IMG/VR virus record: IMGVR_UViG_3300033141_005645
Span: 1 to 47,348 of that record
Source of the DNA: a virus
Strand: one strand, 5' to 3'
Length of the DNA stretch: 47,348 bases
The notes under the pieces were generated by a model, which was given only the letters and a program-made list of their open reading frames with translations, had not been told where the DNA came from and ran no database searches. The stretch's first letter is position 1. Every line of letters begins with the position of its first letter. The translations under genes and the position numbers were made by a program. Shown here one piece after another: positions 14,464-22,895 of this stretch.

Positions 14464-15827
14464 TCAGATTCCTTCGGCCGGGCCGGCCCGCGCTTTCCGC
14501 CGGGCTGGCCGCCGGGCTGGCCTTCGGAGGGATTGCCCCAGGGCGAACCGCCGCCGTGTGCCGTGGGCGGCGCTTTGTATTCGTCCTCGGGGGATTGCGG
14601 TTCGTTCAGGTGCAGCTCTTCGCGTATCTGCGCGTGAGAAAGCGGATAGCCCATTTGCGCCATCCGGGTGAACACTTCCAGGCGGGTGCGCTGCTCGGCT
14701 GCGGCTTCGGTGCGGATAACGAATTTGGGATACAGGCGTGGCTCGGCGAAGTTCAAGTCGACGAGCCAGGGGATGAGCGTGTTGTTCCAGAGCTCGGATT
14801 CGGCGCGCGCGTCGTCTTCGCGAATATCGCTGCGCACGCGCTGGTGGATGGTGGCGGCACCGTACGACGCCTCCATGGTTTCGGCGGATACGGCCAAGCC
14901 CAGTATCGCTTTGGAGGTCTGGCGGTCGCAGGCTTCGATGAAGGGGCCGTACTCGGCTTTGCCGCTGCGGCGGGCCTCCAGCAGTTCAACGATGAAGTTC
15001 TCGGGAACGGTTAGCCCGGTTTCCTGCTGGATGGAGCGTATGATGTCGTTGATGTCGGCTTTGTCCTTAGCTGAAAGGTTTCCTTTGGGGGTTTTGACGT
15101 AGACCGTCGGGGACGCGAATTTGTCGGCGAAGATGGCCCAGAATTTGAAGCCCTGGCGTTTGAACCACGAGTAGAAGAACGCCATGGCCAGGGCGGGTAT
15201 CCCGTAGGGATTCTCGTAGCGGCGGTAGGGCGAGAACACGAGAAACTTCATGTCGCGAACCGGCTCGCCCTCGCTGTCGGCCTCTGAGCGCAGGATGCGC
15301 AGCTTATTGCCGGTGTCGAACTTGAACTGCCTCAGCGGGCGGTGCAGTAGCCGGCGGGGACGCCAGAACTCCGAAAGGTCCCAGTCAATCTCCATTACCG
15401 CCAGGCCGAAGCCGATGGCGTCGAAGAGGTTGCGCCGGTCGGCATAGAAGCCGCCGTCTCCCGGAATGCGCCAGCCGAAGCGGTTGAACGTGTCGGAAAT
15501 AAAGTTCGCTATCATTTTCGCGCGCACGCTGTCGTCGGCGGGTTCAATCAGCCAGGGGAGGCTTATCAGCCCGGCGGCGCGCACGCGGATGCAGTCGCTC
15601 AAGTGCGGATCGAGCGTCAGCATCTCTTCATAGAGACCCCACGGATAGTCGAATTCGGCGTTCTGCGGCGTCTGCTTGGCTAAGATGATGTCGGGATTTT
15701 CGAGCAGGCCGCCGAAGGTGGTGAGATAGCGCCAGAACTGCCGGTCAACCGGCGTCTGTATTGCGGCAATCAGACGGTCGTCGGCGGTGGTGGGGGTCTC
15801 TTTTTTCGTCTTCTTCTTCGTTGCCAT
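14460..15827 (-). CDS. portal protein, DUF935/Mu gp29-like
   Basis: A 455-residue portal protein forming the DNA entry vertex. Features typical of DUF935 portals include QFWRYLTTFGGLLENPD near 30, the strand-rich centre, and LGLAVSAETMEASYGAATIH near 300, followed by RLEVFTRMAQMGYPLSHAQI. The N-terminus is Lys-rich and the C-terminus is Gly/Pro-rich. The SD GAAGGG is seven bases from the ATG. It lies between the large terminase and MuF gene, the normal packaging order. Confidence 0.93.
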   Translation of the reverse strand: MATKKKTKKETPTTADDRLIAAIQTPVDRQFWRYLTTFGGLLENPDIILAKQTPQNAEFDYPWGLYEEMLTLDPHLSDCIRVRAAGLISLPWLIEPADDSVRAKMIANFISDTFNRFGWRIPGDGGFYADRRNLFDAIGFGLAVMEIDWDLSEFWRPRRLLHRPLRQFKFDTGNKLRILRSEADSEGEPVRDMKFLVFSPYRRYENPYGIPALAMAFFYSWFKRQGFKFWAIFADKFASPTVYVKTPKGNLSAKDKADINDIIRSIQQETGLTVPENFIVELLEARRSGKAEYGPFIEACDRQTSKAILGLAVSAETMEASYGAATIHQRVRSDIREDDARAESELWNNTLIPWLVDLNFAEPRLYPKFVIRTEAAAEQRTRLEVFTRMAQMGYPLSHAQIREELHLNEPQSPEDEYKAPPTAHGGGSPWGNPSEGQPGGQPGGKRGPARPKESE

Positions 15828-15852
15828 AGGTTTTCCCTTCCGTTGGCAGTCA

Positions 15853-15868
15853 CCGCCTGGAAAGGCGG
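15853..15868. repeat. short palindrome between portal and terminase genes
   Basis: CCGCCT-GGAA-AGGCGG forms a 6-bp stem hairpin in the 51-base gap. It is flanked by GTCA and CGCTACC, a common layout of dispersed bacterial palindromes. Confidence 0.6.
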
Positions 15869-15878
15869 CGCTACCCGG

Positions 15879-17165
15879 TTAGAAGCCGGAAGCGGCCTTC
15901 ATGCTCTCGCGGACAACGCCGGTGGTGCGCGCTCCGGTGGGCAAGCCCGCTGAAGCCGCCGCGAAGCGCAAGCCCCAGCAAGCGAGCGCGTCGGCTATCA
16001 CAAAGTCGTCGTGCTGGCCGTGTGGCGCGCCCGCCTTCATCGTGCGGCTCTCGTCGTCCCACCAGACCTCGAAGACCTCGTGCTCCTTTTTCTGCTGCTC
16101 ATCGGGGATGAGGGAGATGGAGCCGTCGCCGACGAACTGCTGGTAGTTGGTGACGAGCTGGGGCTTGGTGATGCGCGTCGTGGTGAAGCGCTCGATGTCC
16201 AGGTTGTGCTGGTCTTCCAGGTCCTGGATAAACGGCTCGCCGGCGTTGTTGGTCTCGATGATGATGCGGCCGGGATATTTGGTCGTGACGTAGAGCACGC
16301 GGTCGCGCTGGGTGCTCAGCCGCCGGTCCTGGAACCGTTCGAAATGCACCTGGGCTTTGCTTTCGGCGTCGAACGTGGAGATCACGGTGAAGTCTTTGGC
16401 GTGCCCGATGTCTACGCCGTGGACATAACGCGCCGCCGGGTCGGGCGGCGTGAGTTTCGAGGTCATTATCTCGGCCCAGCCGGGGATGCCCTCGGTCTCG
16501 CCGCCCACGAAATCGGCCAGAAGCTCCTGCTGCCGCCATTCCCAGGGGACGCTTTCGTCGTTTATTTCGGCCTCGACGTCTTCGGCGGGTAGGTGGGGAT
16601 TGTCGCGCGTGGTGAAATGGAACGTCGTCCAGTGCTTGCGCTCGGGGCTGTCGGCGGCGAGGTGCAGCTCGTAAAACCAGTTCTTGCGGTTGGGCGTGGA
16701 GATGAAAATGGCGAGCGAATAGGGATTGTCCATCAGCGTGGGCTTCAAGGCGCGCAGCCAGGCTTCGGCCTTGCAGCGGGCGGCCTCGTCGACGATTAGC
16801 AAATCGAACTTGCGGCCGATGAGAGAATCTATGTTTTCGGCGGTGAGGAAGTCGATGTGGCTCCCGTTTTTGAAAATGTAGTAGGCGGGCGGGCCGGTGC
16901 GGCTTACGGCCTTGTGGCGGCCGAGGCCCATAGCGTCAACGAAAGCCAGAAACGTGTCGCGGCCTATGCCCGTCGTGGAGTAGTAGGGGCATACCCAGCC
17001 GATGCGCGAATTGGGATGAGTGAGGGCGTACTCGGTGATGTAGCGGGCGCAGAACTCGGTCTTTCCGAAACGCCGCCCGGCGCGCATGTGGATCAGGCGG
17101 TAGGCGCCGGATTTCGCGGCATTATAGACCTGAAGCTGCGCCGGATGGAGCGATAGGTTGATCAT
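15879..17165 (-). CDS. terL: terminase large subunit
   Basis: A 428-residue packaging motor with ATPase and nuclease domains. Walker A GRRFGKT (30-36), Walker B DLLIVDEA (121-128), coupling motif FISTPN (164-169), then the RNase H-like nuclease with D252 in GVDIGHAKD, IIIETNNAGEPF near 301-312, and HDDFVIADALA near 405-415. All motifs look intact. Its ATG overlaps the small terminase stop (TGATG). Two further short terminase-like genes exist at 39940 and 41452, but this is the complete one. Confidence 0.96.
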   Translation of the reverse strand: MINLSLHPAQLQVYNAAKSGAYRLIHMRAGRRFGKTEFCARYITEYALTHPNSRIGWVCPYYSTTGIGRDTFLAFVDAMGLGRHKAVSRTGPPAYYIFKNGSHIDFLTAENIDSLIGRKFDLLIVDEAARCKAEAWLRALKPTLMDNPYSLAIFISTPNRKNWFYELHLAADSPERKHWTTFHFTTRDNPHLPAEDVEAEINDESVPWEWRQQELLADFVGGETEGIPGWAEIMTSKLTPPDPAARYVHGVDIGHAKDFTVISTFDAESKAQVHFERFQDRRLSTQRDRVLYVTTKYPGRIIIETNNAGEPFIQDLEDQHNLDIERFTTTRITKPQLVTNYQQFVGDGSISLIPDEQQKKEHEVFEVWWDDESRTMKAGAPHGQHDDFVIADALACWGLRFAAASAGLPTGARTTGVVRESMKAASGF

Positions 17166-17728
17166 CAGGCTTCGCCGGCGTTGGAAGTAAGGTTGGTCTG
17201 GTCTTTGTGCACCGGCGGGGCGGGGCTGCCGTCGGGTCGCACCGCGCTTCCCGGCGGTTCGACGAGCTCGGGCGGTCCGCCGGAGAATTCGAGCTTGCCC
17301 TGGGCTTCGTGCTCGTCGCGCGCTTTGGCCGCGTCGAGGATTTTTTTCTTGTCGAACGCGATTGCGCCGATGGTGATTATCTGTTTCAGGTCGTTGGCGG
17401 AGAGCTTTCCCAGCCGCTCAGGATCGGTCTTGAGCAGCTCCAGCGCTTCCGCCGTAATCTCCAGCGTTGAGGCGATTATTTCCTTGAGCTTCTCCTCGGC
17501 GCCCAGGTCCAGCATCACTTTGACCGAGCCGACGTAGTCCGGGTGGGCCGAGACCCAGCGGCGCAGCGTGCTCTCGGGCACGTCGATACCGTATTCCGCC
17601 TTCAGCCGCCTGGCCGCCTGGGTGTAGCGGTAAGTGGCGGGATCGGCGGGATCGGGCGCGTCCATCGCCACGAACATCACTGCCCGCTGCACATCTTCAG
17701 GCGAATAATCGTTTCCCGTGCGCGTCAT
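17165..17728 (-). CDS. terS: terminase small subunit
   Basis: A 187-residue protein with an N-terminal helix-turn-helix (TQAARRLKAEYGIDVPESTL) followed by long helices and a proline-rich, acidic tail. This is the layout of small terminases that recognise the packaging site. It is directly upstream of and coupled to terL. The 17729-18074 region just upstream holds nested inverted repeats that are a natural candidate for its binding site. Confidence 0.85.
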   Translation of the reverse strand: MTRTGNDYSPEDVQRAVMFVAMDAPDPADPATYRYTQAARRLKAEYGIDVPESTLRRWVSAHPDYVGSVKVMLDLGAEEKLKEIIASTLEITAEALELLKTDPERLGKLSANDLKQIITIGAIAFDKKKILDAAKARDEHEAQGKLEFSGGPPELVEPPGSAVRPDGSPAPPVHKDQTNLTSNAGEA

Positions 17729-17736
17729 GCCCTCTC

Positions 17737-17838
17737 ATAAGTAGGTGCAGTTTGCGCGTAGCAGCCGACTGAAACCGACAGAAACCGACATTTTTGTCGG
17801 GTTCTGTCGGTATATTCCCCCAAAGTGCAGCTACTTAT
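17737..17838. promoter_or_regulatory. nested inverted repeats: candidate operator or packaging site
   Basis: Outer perfect arms ATAAGTAG (17737-17744) and CTACTTAT (17831-17838) enclose CCGACTGAAA, then CCGACAGAAACCGACA, TTTT, TGTCGGGTTCTGTCGG. The inner 16-base arms (17775-17790, 17795-17810) match at 15 positions. CCGAC units recur every 10 bases. TATATT follows at 17811 and could be a -10 box for rightward late transcription. Position between terS and the head operon fits a cos/pac site or an operator. Confidence 0.75.
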
Positions 17839-17987
17839 AGAGTGCGAGGTTGCATTCACAATTCGCTAACTAGCTGCCCGGCCAGTGTTGCGCGCCGAGA
17901 AAGGCGCACTGTCAGAATCTCGCCATCTAAACGGGCTTCAGGACAGTATCAGCGGCCCGCCGGGCAGCCTTTTTCCTTTGTCAATAC

Positions 17988-18051
17988 GCCGCCCGGCCCC
18001 CCGTTCGCGCGCAAACGCGCGAGCTTCTCTAACGAGACCAAGCCGGGCGGC
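17988..18051 (+). promoter_or_regulatory. leader hairpin before head operon
   Basis: Perfect arms GCCGCCCGGC (17988-17997) and GCCGGGCGGC (18042-18051) enclose a smaller CGCGCG/CGCGCG hairpin. CAGCCTTTTTC follows; the same CAGCCTTTTTC also occurs at 17965. The SD GGGAGG is 14 bases after the stem. It may be an attenuator or a translation control structure. The rest of 17839-17987 shows nothing coding. Confidence 0.5.
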
Positions 18052-18074
18052 TCAGCCTTTTTCGGGAGGTCTAT

Positions 18075-19490
18075 ATGCCTGAAGTCGTGAAGTGGGAGCC
18101 GGGAAAAGCGGTACGCGCCGGAAGCTGGGACGCGGCGGCGGCGCGGGAGAAGCTGAAAACAGCCGCGACGCGCGAAGACGGGACGGTGGACTATGCCCGG
18201 TACCGCCGGGGCTTTGGCTTGGTTGACGGGGATCCCGAGAGTGAGGGCAGCTACAAGTTCCCGCACCACTCAATCGACGAGAAGGGGAATCTCACGACCG
18301 TCCGCGAGGGGCTCAGCGCGGCGATGGGAAGGCTCGGCGAAGTGCCAGCCAGCGTGCGGCGGCGGGTCTATAACCATTTGCGCGAGCACTACAAGCAATT
18401 CGACGAGAAGCCGCCGGAATACGCGTTCGAGCGATTGCGCGGAGTGCCGATCATGCGGCCGGGCGAATGGAACGGCACGCCGGTTTACGAAGACGACCTG
18501 CAGCGCCTCTCCGATAACTACGACCCGCTGATTCAGCAGGCGCCGGTGTCCATCGGGCATGAGGGATTTTTCAGCGACTCCCACGGCGGCAAGGACGCGG
18601 AGGGCTGGATCGAGAGCCTTTCGATGAAGGACGGCGTGATGGTGGCGGACATCGCCGACGTGCCGAAAGAGACGGCGGAGAGAGTGAAGGAGGGCAAGCT
18701 CAAGTACCGCTCGATAGAGGTCTATCCGCCAGCGCGAACTTCCAAAGGCTGGGAGGAAGTCGCTGGGCTGGCGCTGGTGAACCAGCCGGCGGTGACGGGC
18801 TTGGGCGAGAACGCCGATTTTCTACAAGCTAGTAGTTTTGCGGGGCGGGACACGGTCCGCATGACGTATCAATATGAGGAGGGAACGAAATCAATGACCG
18901 TGAAAGAGAAAATCGTAGAGGCATTCAACACGGTCGCCCGGCACATGAAGCTGGGCCGAGTATCCGTTGAAGATGCCTTGCCGCCGGAGGACCCTCCGGG
19001 TGATCCACCGGCGGACAACTTCAGCCGCGAGAAAGCTGCGGAGTTTGACCGTCTCCAGAAGGAGAACGAGGAGTTCAAGCGGCGCGAGGCCGAGCGGCTG
19101 GAAGCGGACTGTGCGCAGTGGGCGAGGGAGGCTGCCGAGAAGCTCAAAAACGACAAGCACATCTCCCCGGCCGTCGCGGAAGCGGGGCTGGAGGACGTGC
19201 TGTTTGCGCTGAAGGCGAACGGCGCGAAGACCACGTTTAGCCGGGCGGGCAAGAGCGAGGAGCTTGAGCTCGCCGAAGCCGTGGTCGCGTGCTTTGCCGC
19301 GAATTCGAAGCCGCCGCCGGGAGGCACGGATGCCGCCGGCGTGGAGGGCGGGAAGCCTCACGACGATGCGGGCCGGGCGAAAGCCTTCGACAAGGCGCTC
19401 GCGGAATTCAAAAAGATGAACGGTCGCCCGCCGACGGCTGCGGAGATTGTGGAGCTGGTCGGCTCGGCGACCGGAGGGGGTGAAAAGTGA
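18075..19490 (+). CDS. Mu gpI-like prohead protease with C-terminal scaffold
   Basis: A 471-residue protein. Residues 15-115 carry a domain often fused to phage capsid proteases (VDYARYRRGF, YKFPHHSI). Residues 120-260 resemble the Mu gpI protease: SIGHEGFF, AEGWIESL, LKYRSIEVYP, GLALVNQPAVTGLGE. Residues 274-471 are charged and helical (FDRLQKENEEFKRREAERL), typical of scaffold. SD GGGAGG is six bases before the ATG. It is the first gene of the rightward late operon. Cleavage at the junction, or an internal start, would release scaffold. Confidence 0.88.
   Translation: MPEVVKWEPGKAVRAGSWDAAAAREKLKTAATREDGTVDYARYRRGFGLVDGDPESEGSYKFPHHSIDEKGNLTTVREGLSAAMGRLGEVPASVRRRVYNHLREHYKQFDEKPPEYAFERLRGVPIMRPGEWNGTPVYEDDLQRLSDNYDPLIQQAPVSIGHEGFFSDSHGGKDAEGWIESLSMKDGVMVADIADVPKETAERVKEGKLKYRSIEVYPPARTSKGWEEVAGLALVNQPAVTGLGENADFLQASSFAGRDTVRMTYQYEEGTKSMTVKEKIVEAFNTVARHMKLGRVSVEDALPPEDPPGDPPADNFSREKAAEFDRLQKENEEFKRREAERLEADCAQWAREAAEKLKNDKHISPAVAEAGLEDVLFALKANGAKTTFSRAGKSEELELAEAVVACFAANSKPPPGGTDAAGVEGGKPHDDAGRAKAFDKALAEFKKMNGRPPTAAEIVELVGSATGGGEK
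18894..19490 (+). CDS. nested scaffold protein (internal in-frame start)
   Basis: An in-frame ATG at codon 274 (MTVKEKIVEAF) is preceded by GAGGAGGG with nine bases spacing, a stronger SD than most genes here. The product would be 198 residues of scaffold only. Mu and lambda make their scaffold the same way from a nested start in the protease gene, so this is likely real, but the start is predicted only. Confidence 0.65.
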   Translation: MTVKEKIVEAFNTVARHMKLGRVSVEDALPPEDPPGDPPADNFSREKAAEFDRLQKENEEFKRREAERLEADCAQWAREAAEKLKNDKHISPAVAEAGLEDVLFALKANGAKTTFSRAGKSEELELAEAVVACFAANSKPPPGGTDAAGVEGGKPHDDAGRAKAFDKALAEFKKMNGRPPTAAEIVELVGSATGGGEK

Positions 19491-20164
19491 GCCTTTCGAT
19501 GCACACAACTTCGGCGCTGGCTGCGGTCAAGATTGAGCGTGGCCGCGCCGTTATTTTCGACGGCAATGGCAAGTTCGCCTATCCGACCCAGGACGGGGAC
19601 GCCGTTGCTGGCATTGTGACCGGAGAGATCGCGTCGGGTGAAGTCGGAGACGCCTACATTCTGGGCGAGGCCCCGAACGCGATGGTCGGCGAAGCGGTTG
19701 CTATCGGCGACCTGCTGCGTGCGGTCAAGACGACCGGCAAGCTGGAAGTGGCCGCCGCTTCGGTGCTGATGGACAGCGACAACGCCAAGTCCGACATCAC
19801 GTTTACGGTAACGCACAAGTACCAGGGCGCGCAGGGCGACCACATCACCGTTACGTTCACCGACGCCGGCGCCGGTAAGGCGCTCGCTATCACGGTTTCG
19901 GGTTTTGACATCGATGTCCAGTTGCAGACTGGCGGCGGCGGCGCGATCGAGTCAACAGCCGCCGAAATCGTGGCGGCAATTGCGGCGGACGCCGATGCGG
20001 CCGACCTTGTGGTCGGGGTACCGGACGACGACGGTAGCGGCGTGGTCAAGGCCATCGCCAAGAGCTACCTCACCGGCGGCATCGGGGCCTTCGCCCGGGC
20101 GATGGAAGTGGCTACGGCGGACGGCGACTATGTGAATATCGACATCTTCGGAGGTGGAGCATAA
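19487..20164 (+). CDS. capsid decoration protein with inserted structural module
   Basis: A 225-residue protein with a GTG start overlapping the protease stop. Residues 1-85 (GDAVAGIVTGEIASGEVGDA) and the end (ARAMEVATADGDYVNIDIF) match DUF2190-like head decoration proteins. Between them, about residues 95-200 (FTVTHKYQGAQGDHITVTF onward, ending YLTGG) is a separate beta-rich module seen in other phage structural proteins. The module splits the decoration domain. It should coat the capsid. Confidence 0.72.
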   Translation: MSLSMHTTSALAAVKIERGRAVIFDGNGKFAYPTQDGDAVAGIVTGEIASGEVGDAYILGEAPNAMVGEAVAIGDLLRAVKTTGKLEVAAASVLMDSDNAKSDITFTVTHKYQGAQGDHITVTFTDAGAGKALAITVSGFDIDVQLQTGGGGAIESTAAEIVAAIAADADAADLVVGVPDDDGSGVVKAIAKSYLTGGIGAFARAMEVATADGDYVNIDIFGGGA

Positions 20165-21168
20165 TGCCAGCTGGAGTACACGGAACAGTTCAAGTCGACC
20201 GGCTGCTCACGACCCTGTCTGTGAGCCTGGCCGACGATTCGAAGAATTTCATCGGGCCACTGGTTGCGCCGACGGTGCTGATGGACAACCCCGGGGGGCC
20301 TTACCCGTTTTTCGGCCGCGAGGAGTTCAAGCTGGGAGCGGACGACGACTACGTGGCCGATCGCGGAGAGGCGAAGACCTACGAGCCGTCGATGAGCACC
20401 GACACCTACACGACCAAGGGGCACGCGGAGAAGGTTATCCTCACCGTTGCCGAGCAACGGCGGGCGCAGAAGCCGTTTGAAGTGCTTATCACTCCGCGCC
20501 TGGCGGAAGTGGTGCGGCGGCAGAAGCGGCGCCATGAAATCAAAGTGGCGACTCTGCTGCAGACGGCGGGGAACTATCACGCCAACAACCAGATCGACAT
20601 CGACGCACTGGCGAACCGGCGCTGGGACGAGACCGCGGCGACGCCGCTGGTGGACATCGAGACGGCGATAGCGCAAATCGAGCTCTCCATCGGGGAGCCG
20701 CCGACGCACATGATTATGCCCCGGCTGGTTTACAACGCCTTCCGCAACGTTGCGGCGGTGCGGGCGGCCATCAAGGGCGACAAAGGCGGCGCCATCGACA
20801 AGCCGGCCATCGCCGATTACTTCGGGCTGAAGGCCGTGCTGGTGGGCGGCGGCGCGGTTGACAGCGCCAAGAAAGGCCAGGCGGCGGTGCGCGGCCGCAT
20901 CTGGAACGGCAAGCACTGCATGTTGATCTATGTTACGGAGTCGCCGGGCCGAAAGGTGGCGACTACGGCGTACACGTTCGTGTGGAACGCTATCGAAGGA
21001 GCGCAGGACGGACGGGTTGTTACCCGCTGGTTCGAGCCGAACCTCGGCCCGCTGGGCGCGGATGTCGCGCGGGTGGCGAATTACCACGACGTGAAGGCCG
21101 TCGGCGTTGACGCGCCGGCTACGGGCAAGATCATCAGCGGCTATCACATCGGGAAGGTCATCGGCTAG
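20164..21168 (+). CDS. major capsid protein
   Basis: A 334-residue protein in the expected slot after protease/scaffold and decoration genes. The N-terminus (VDRLLTTLSVSLADDSKNFI) and the central and C-terminal parts (PPTHMIMPRLVYNAFRNV, WNAIEGAQDGRVVTRWFEP) resemble HK97-fold capsid proteins of the Mu-type group. Start ATG overlaps the previous stop (ATAATG). It forms the icosahedral shell. Family placement is by overall pattern, not by a signature residue. Confidence 0.85.
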   Translation: MPAGVHGTVQVDRLLTTLSVSLADDSKNFIGPLVAPTVLMDNPGGPYPFFGREEFKLGADDDYVADRGEAKTYEPSMSTDTYTTKGHAEKVILTVAEQRRAQKPFEVLITPRLAEVVRRQKRRHEIKVATLLQTAGNYHANNQIDIDALANRRWDETAATPLVDIETAIAQIELSIGEPPTHMIMPRLVYNAFRNVAAVRAAIKGDKGGAIDKPAIADYFGLKAVLVGGGAVDSAKKGQAAVRGRIWNGKHCMLIYVTESPGRKVATTAYTFVWNAIEGAQDGRVVTRWFEPNLGPLGADVARVANYHDVKAVGVDAPATGKIISGYHIGKVIG

Positions 21169-21170
21169 CC

Positions 21171-21620
21171 ATGAGCCAGTACGCGTCCATTGACGACCTG
21201 ACGAACATCGCCGAGGGCGACCTGCTGGCGTCGCTCGCGGACGACAGCGACGGCACGCCGGACATCACGGATCCGGACACGGTCGCGGTTATCAACCGGG
21301 CGCTTCAAAACTCATCGGCACGAATTGACGCAGCGCTGAGGGGGCAGGGAATCTCCCTGCCCCTGCAGCCCCCGATAGACCCGTTCCTCATCGTGCTGGC
21401 GTGCGAGCTGGCGCTGCCGGAACTCTGGGGACGACGAACGGGTCAGCCGACATACCCGCGCGAGACTTCGCTTCTACAGGCGGAAGCCAACTTGAAGCGC
21501 ATCTGCACCGGCGAGATGAAGGTTGAAATCAGCGGCGCGGCGGAGGTCACGCCGACCATTTCCTCGACGACGGACGCTGACGACGCGACGTTTACGAAGG
21601 AGACGCTGAAGGCGTTTTAG
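21171..21620 (+). CDS. head-tail connector, DUF1320/Mu gp36-like
   Basis: A 149-residue protein with the DUF1320 pattern: YASIDDLTNIAEGDLL, a DTVAVINRALQNSSARIDAA helix, LPL, then LACELALPELWGRR and the LLQAEANLKRICTGEM helix. Such proteins form the connector below the portal. A perfect hairpin (21341-21363) lies in the codons for RGQGISLPLQ, possibly another repeat tolerated in frame. Confidence 0.8.
   Translation: MSQYASIDDLTNIAEGDLLASLADDSDGTPDITDPDTVAVINRALQNSSARIDAALRGQGISLPLQPPIDPFLIVLACELALPELWGRRTGQPTYPRETSLLQAEANLKRICTGEMKVEISGAAEVTPTISSTTDADDATFTKETLKAF
21341..21363. repeat. 10-bp-stem palindrome inside connector gene
   Basis: GGGGCAGGGA-ATC-TCCCTGCCCC is a perfect inverted repeat within codons. 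It resembles the other dispersed palindromes but overlaps a conserved part of the protein, so it may be partly chance. Confidence 0.7.
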
Positions 21621-22211
21621 ATGATCGGGATGAAAATAACCGTGCAGAGTAAAAAGCTCGTCCGGGCGCTGCGCGCTATCGAAGGGCGCATCGCAAACCC
21701 GCGCGTGGCGCTGAAGCTTGCAGGTGTGAAGGGTGCCGCCGAGGTGAAGCGGAATTTTCAGAAGGGATGCGACAAAGCCGGTCGCGCTTGGAAGCCGCTG
21801 ACGCCGCTCACGCTTGCTTTGCGGCCGGGCGGCGGCGGCGGTGGCAAAACGCTGTTGGACACCGGGGCGCTAAGAGCTTCTATCCGTTCAGGGACGCGTG
21901 GCCCCAAGAGCGTACTGGTCTACACGAAACGTCGCGGTGCGTGGGCGCATCAGATGGGCGCGACTATCGTGCCGAAGAAGACGCGCATCCTGGCGCGTGA
22001 ACTCAGCGGCGCCGGCTTGAAGACGATGCTCAAGGCCGGGCTGCGCGGCATCCGCGTTTCCCGCAACAAGATAACCGGCAAGGACTACGTCGTCTTCGGC
22101 AAAAAGGTGCGCATCCCGCGCCGGCAATTCATGTTCCTGACGCCTGCCGCGCAAAAGGTCATCGCGGATACGGTGGGCGATTACCTGATGAAGGGGGCGG
22201 CGCGTGCCTGA
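21621..22211 (+). CDS. tail completion protein, Mu gpG/phage virion morphogenesis family
   Basis: A 196-residue basic protein matching the virion morphogenesis pattern: AEVKRNFQKGCDKAGRAWKP, a Gly-rich loop with LLDTGALRASI, then an RRGAWAHQMGATIVPKK stretch and IPRRQFMFLTP near the end. Such proteins complete the tail or neck. An in-frame ATG at 21630 is an alternative start. It follows the connector immediately. Confidence 0.82.
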   Translation: MIGMKITVQSKKLVRALRAIEGRIANPRVALKLAGVKGAAEVKRNFQKGCDKAGRAWKPLTPLTLALRPGGGGGGKTLLDTGALRASIRSGTRGPKSVLVYTKRRGAWAHQMGATIVPKKTRILARELSGAGLKTMLKAGLRGIRVSRNKITGKDYVVFGKKVRIPRRQFMFLTPAAQKVIADTVGDYLMKGAARA

Positions 22212-22674
22212 TCCCGTCAGCAGGATGCAGACGCTCATCGAGGCCGTCGTGGCCGACCTGCGGGCCAGCAAGTATCTGTTTCCGAACGGCTATGACGGGG
22301 AGGACGGCGCGGTGAAGGCGGTCAACGCCTGGGGCGTGCGCGCCGATGTGCGAACGCCGGAGCTTGCGGTCACGCCGGGCGATGATTTGGAGACGACGGC
22401 GGGCACGGCGTTTGACCTGCAGGTCGCGGTCTACGTCGGCAAGGCCAAGCCCGACTACGCCTGGAAGCAGCTGGAGGACATCCGGCTGAAACTGAAAAAG
22501 ACGCTCCTGGCGACTATGCCGATGACGCGCATCGCCAACGGGGGCGGGAAATTCGAATACCTGGGATTTTCGCGGATGCCGCCGGCGGAGATGGCGGAAA
22601 ATTTCGAGAACGCCGATGCTGTGCTGGCGGGATACGCGCGAATCCGCGTTGTAATGAAGGAGGAAATGAACTGA
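22204..22674 (+). CDS. probable tail terminator/neck protein
   Basis: A 156-residue protein with a GTG start overlapping the previous gene by 8 bases. It has a helix-strand pattern (MQTLIEAVVADLRASKY, FDLQVAVYVGKAK, GYARIRVVMKEEM) common in small neck or tail-terminator proteins. Position between the completion protein and tail tube supports this. No specific family is claimed. Confidence 0.6.
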   Translation: MPDPVSRMQTLIEAVVADLRASKYLFPNGYDGEDGAVKAVNAWGVRADVRTPELAVTPGDDLETTAGTAFDLQVAVYVGKAKPDYAWKQLEDIRLKLKKTLLATMPMTRIANGGGKFEYLGFSRMPPAEMAENFENADAVLAGYARIRVVMKEEMN

Positions 22675-22895
22675 TGAAAACGAAGAAATCGGGCGCGGCG
22701 GTCTCGATGGCGGGCGCTATCGAGATAACTTGCGCCTTCGAACCGCAGAAGGCGGACCGCGCAAAGCGCTTTCCGCACACGATGCCCGATGGGACTTACA
22801 AGGTCGGGCAGATAATCCGCCAGCCGACGCCGGACGAGGAGTCGCTGGTAGCAGCAGGCTGGGCGAAGCCCGTCCGGTCGGGGGGTAAGAAATGA
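22674..22895 (+). CDS. small structural-region hypothetical protein
   Basis: A 73-residue basic protein with SD GGAGG before its ATG. It contains VGQIIRQPTPDEESLVAAGWAK, a short strand-helix pattern like small head-tail accessory proteins. It overlaps the tail tube gene by four bases (ATGA). Confidence 0.6.
   Translation: MKTKKSGAAVSMAGAIEITCAFEPQKADRAKRFPHTMPDGTYKVGQIIRQPTPDEESLVAAGWAKPVRSGGKK

Noticed and set aside
17775-17810. Inner inverted repeat as an intrinsic terminator
   Set aside because: It lies upstream of two divergent operons, with no converging transcript to stop and no T tract after the stem.
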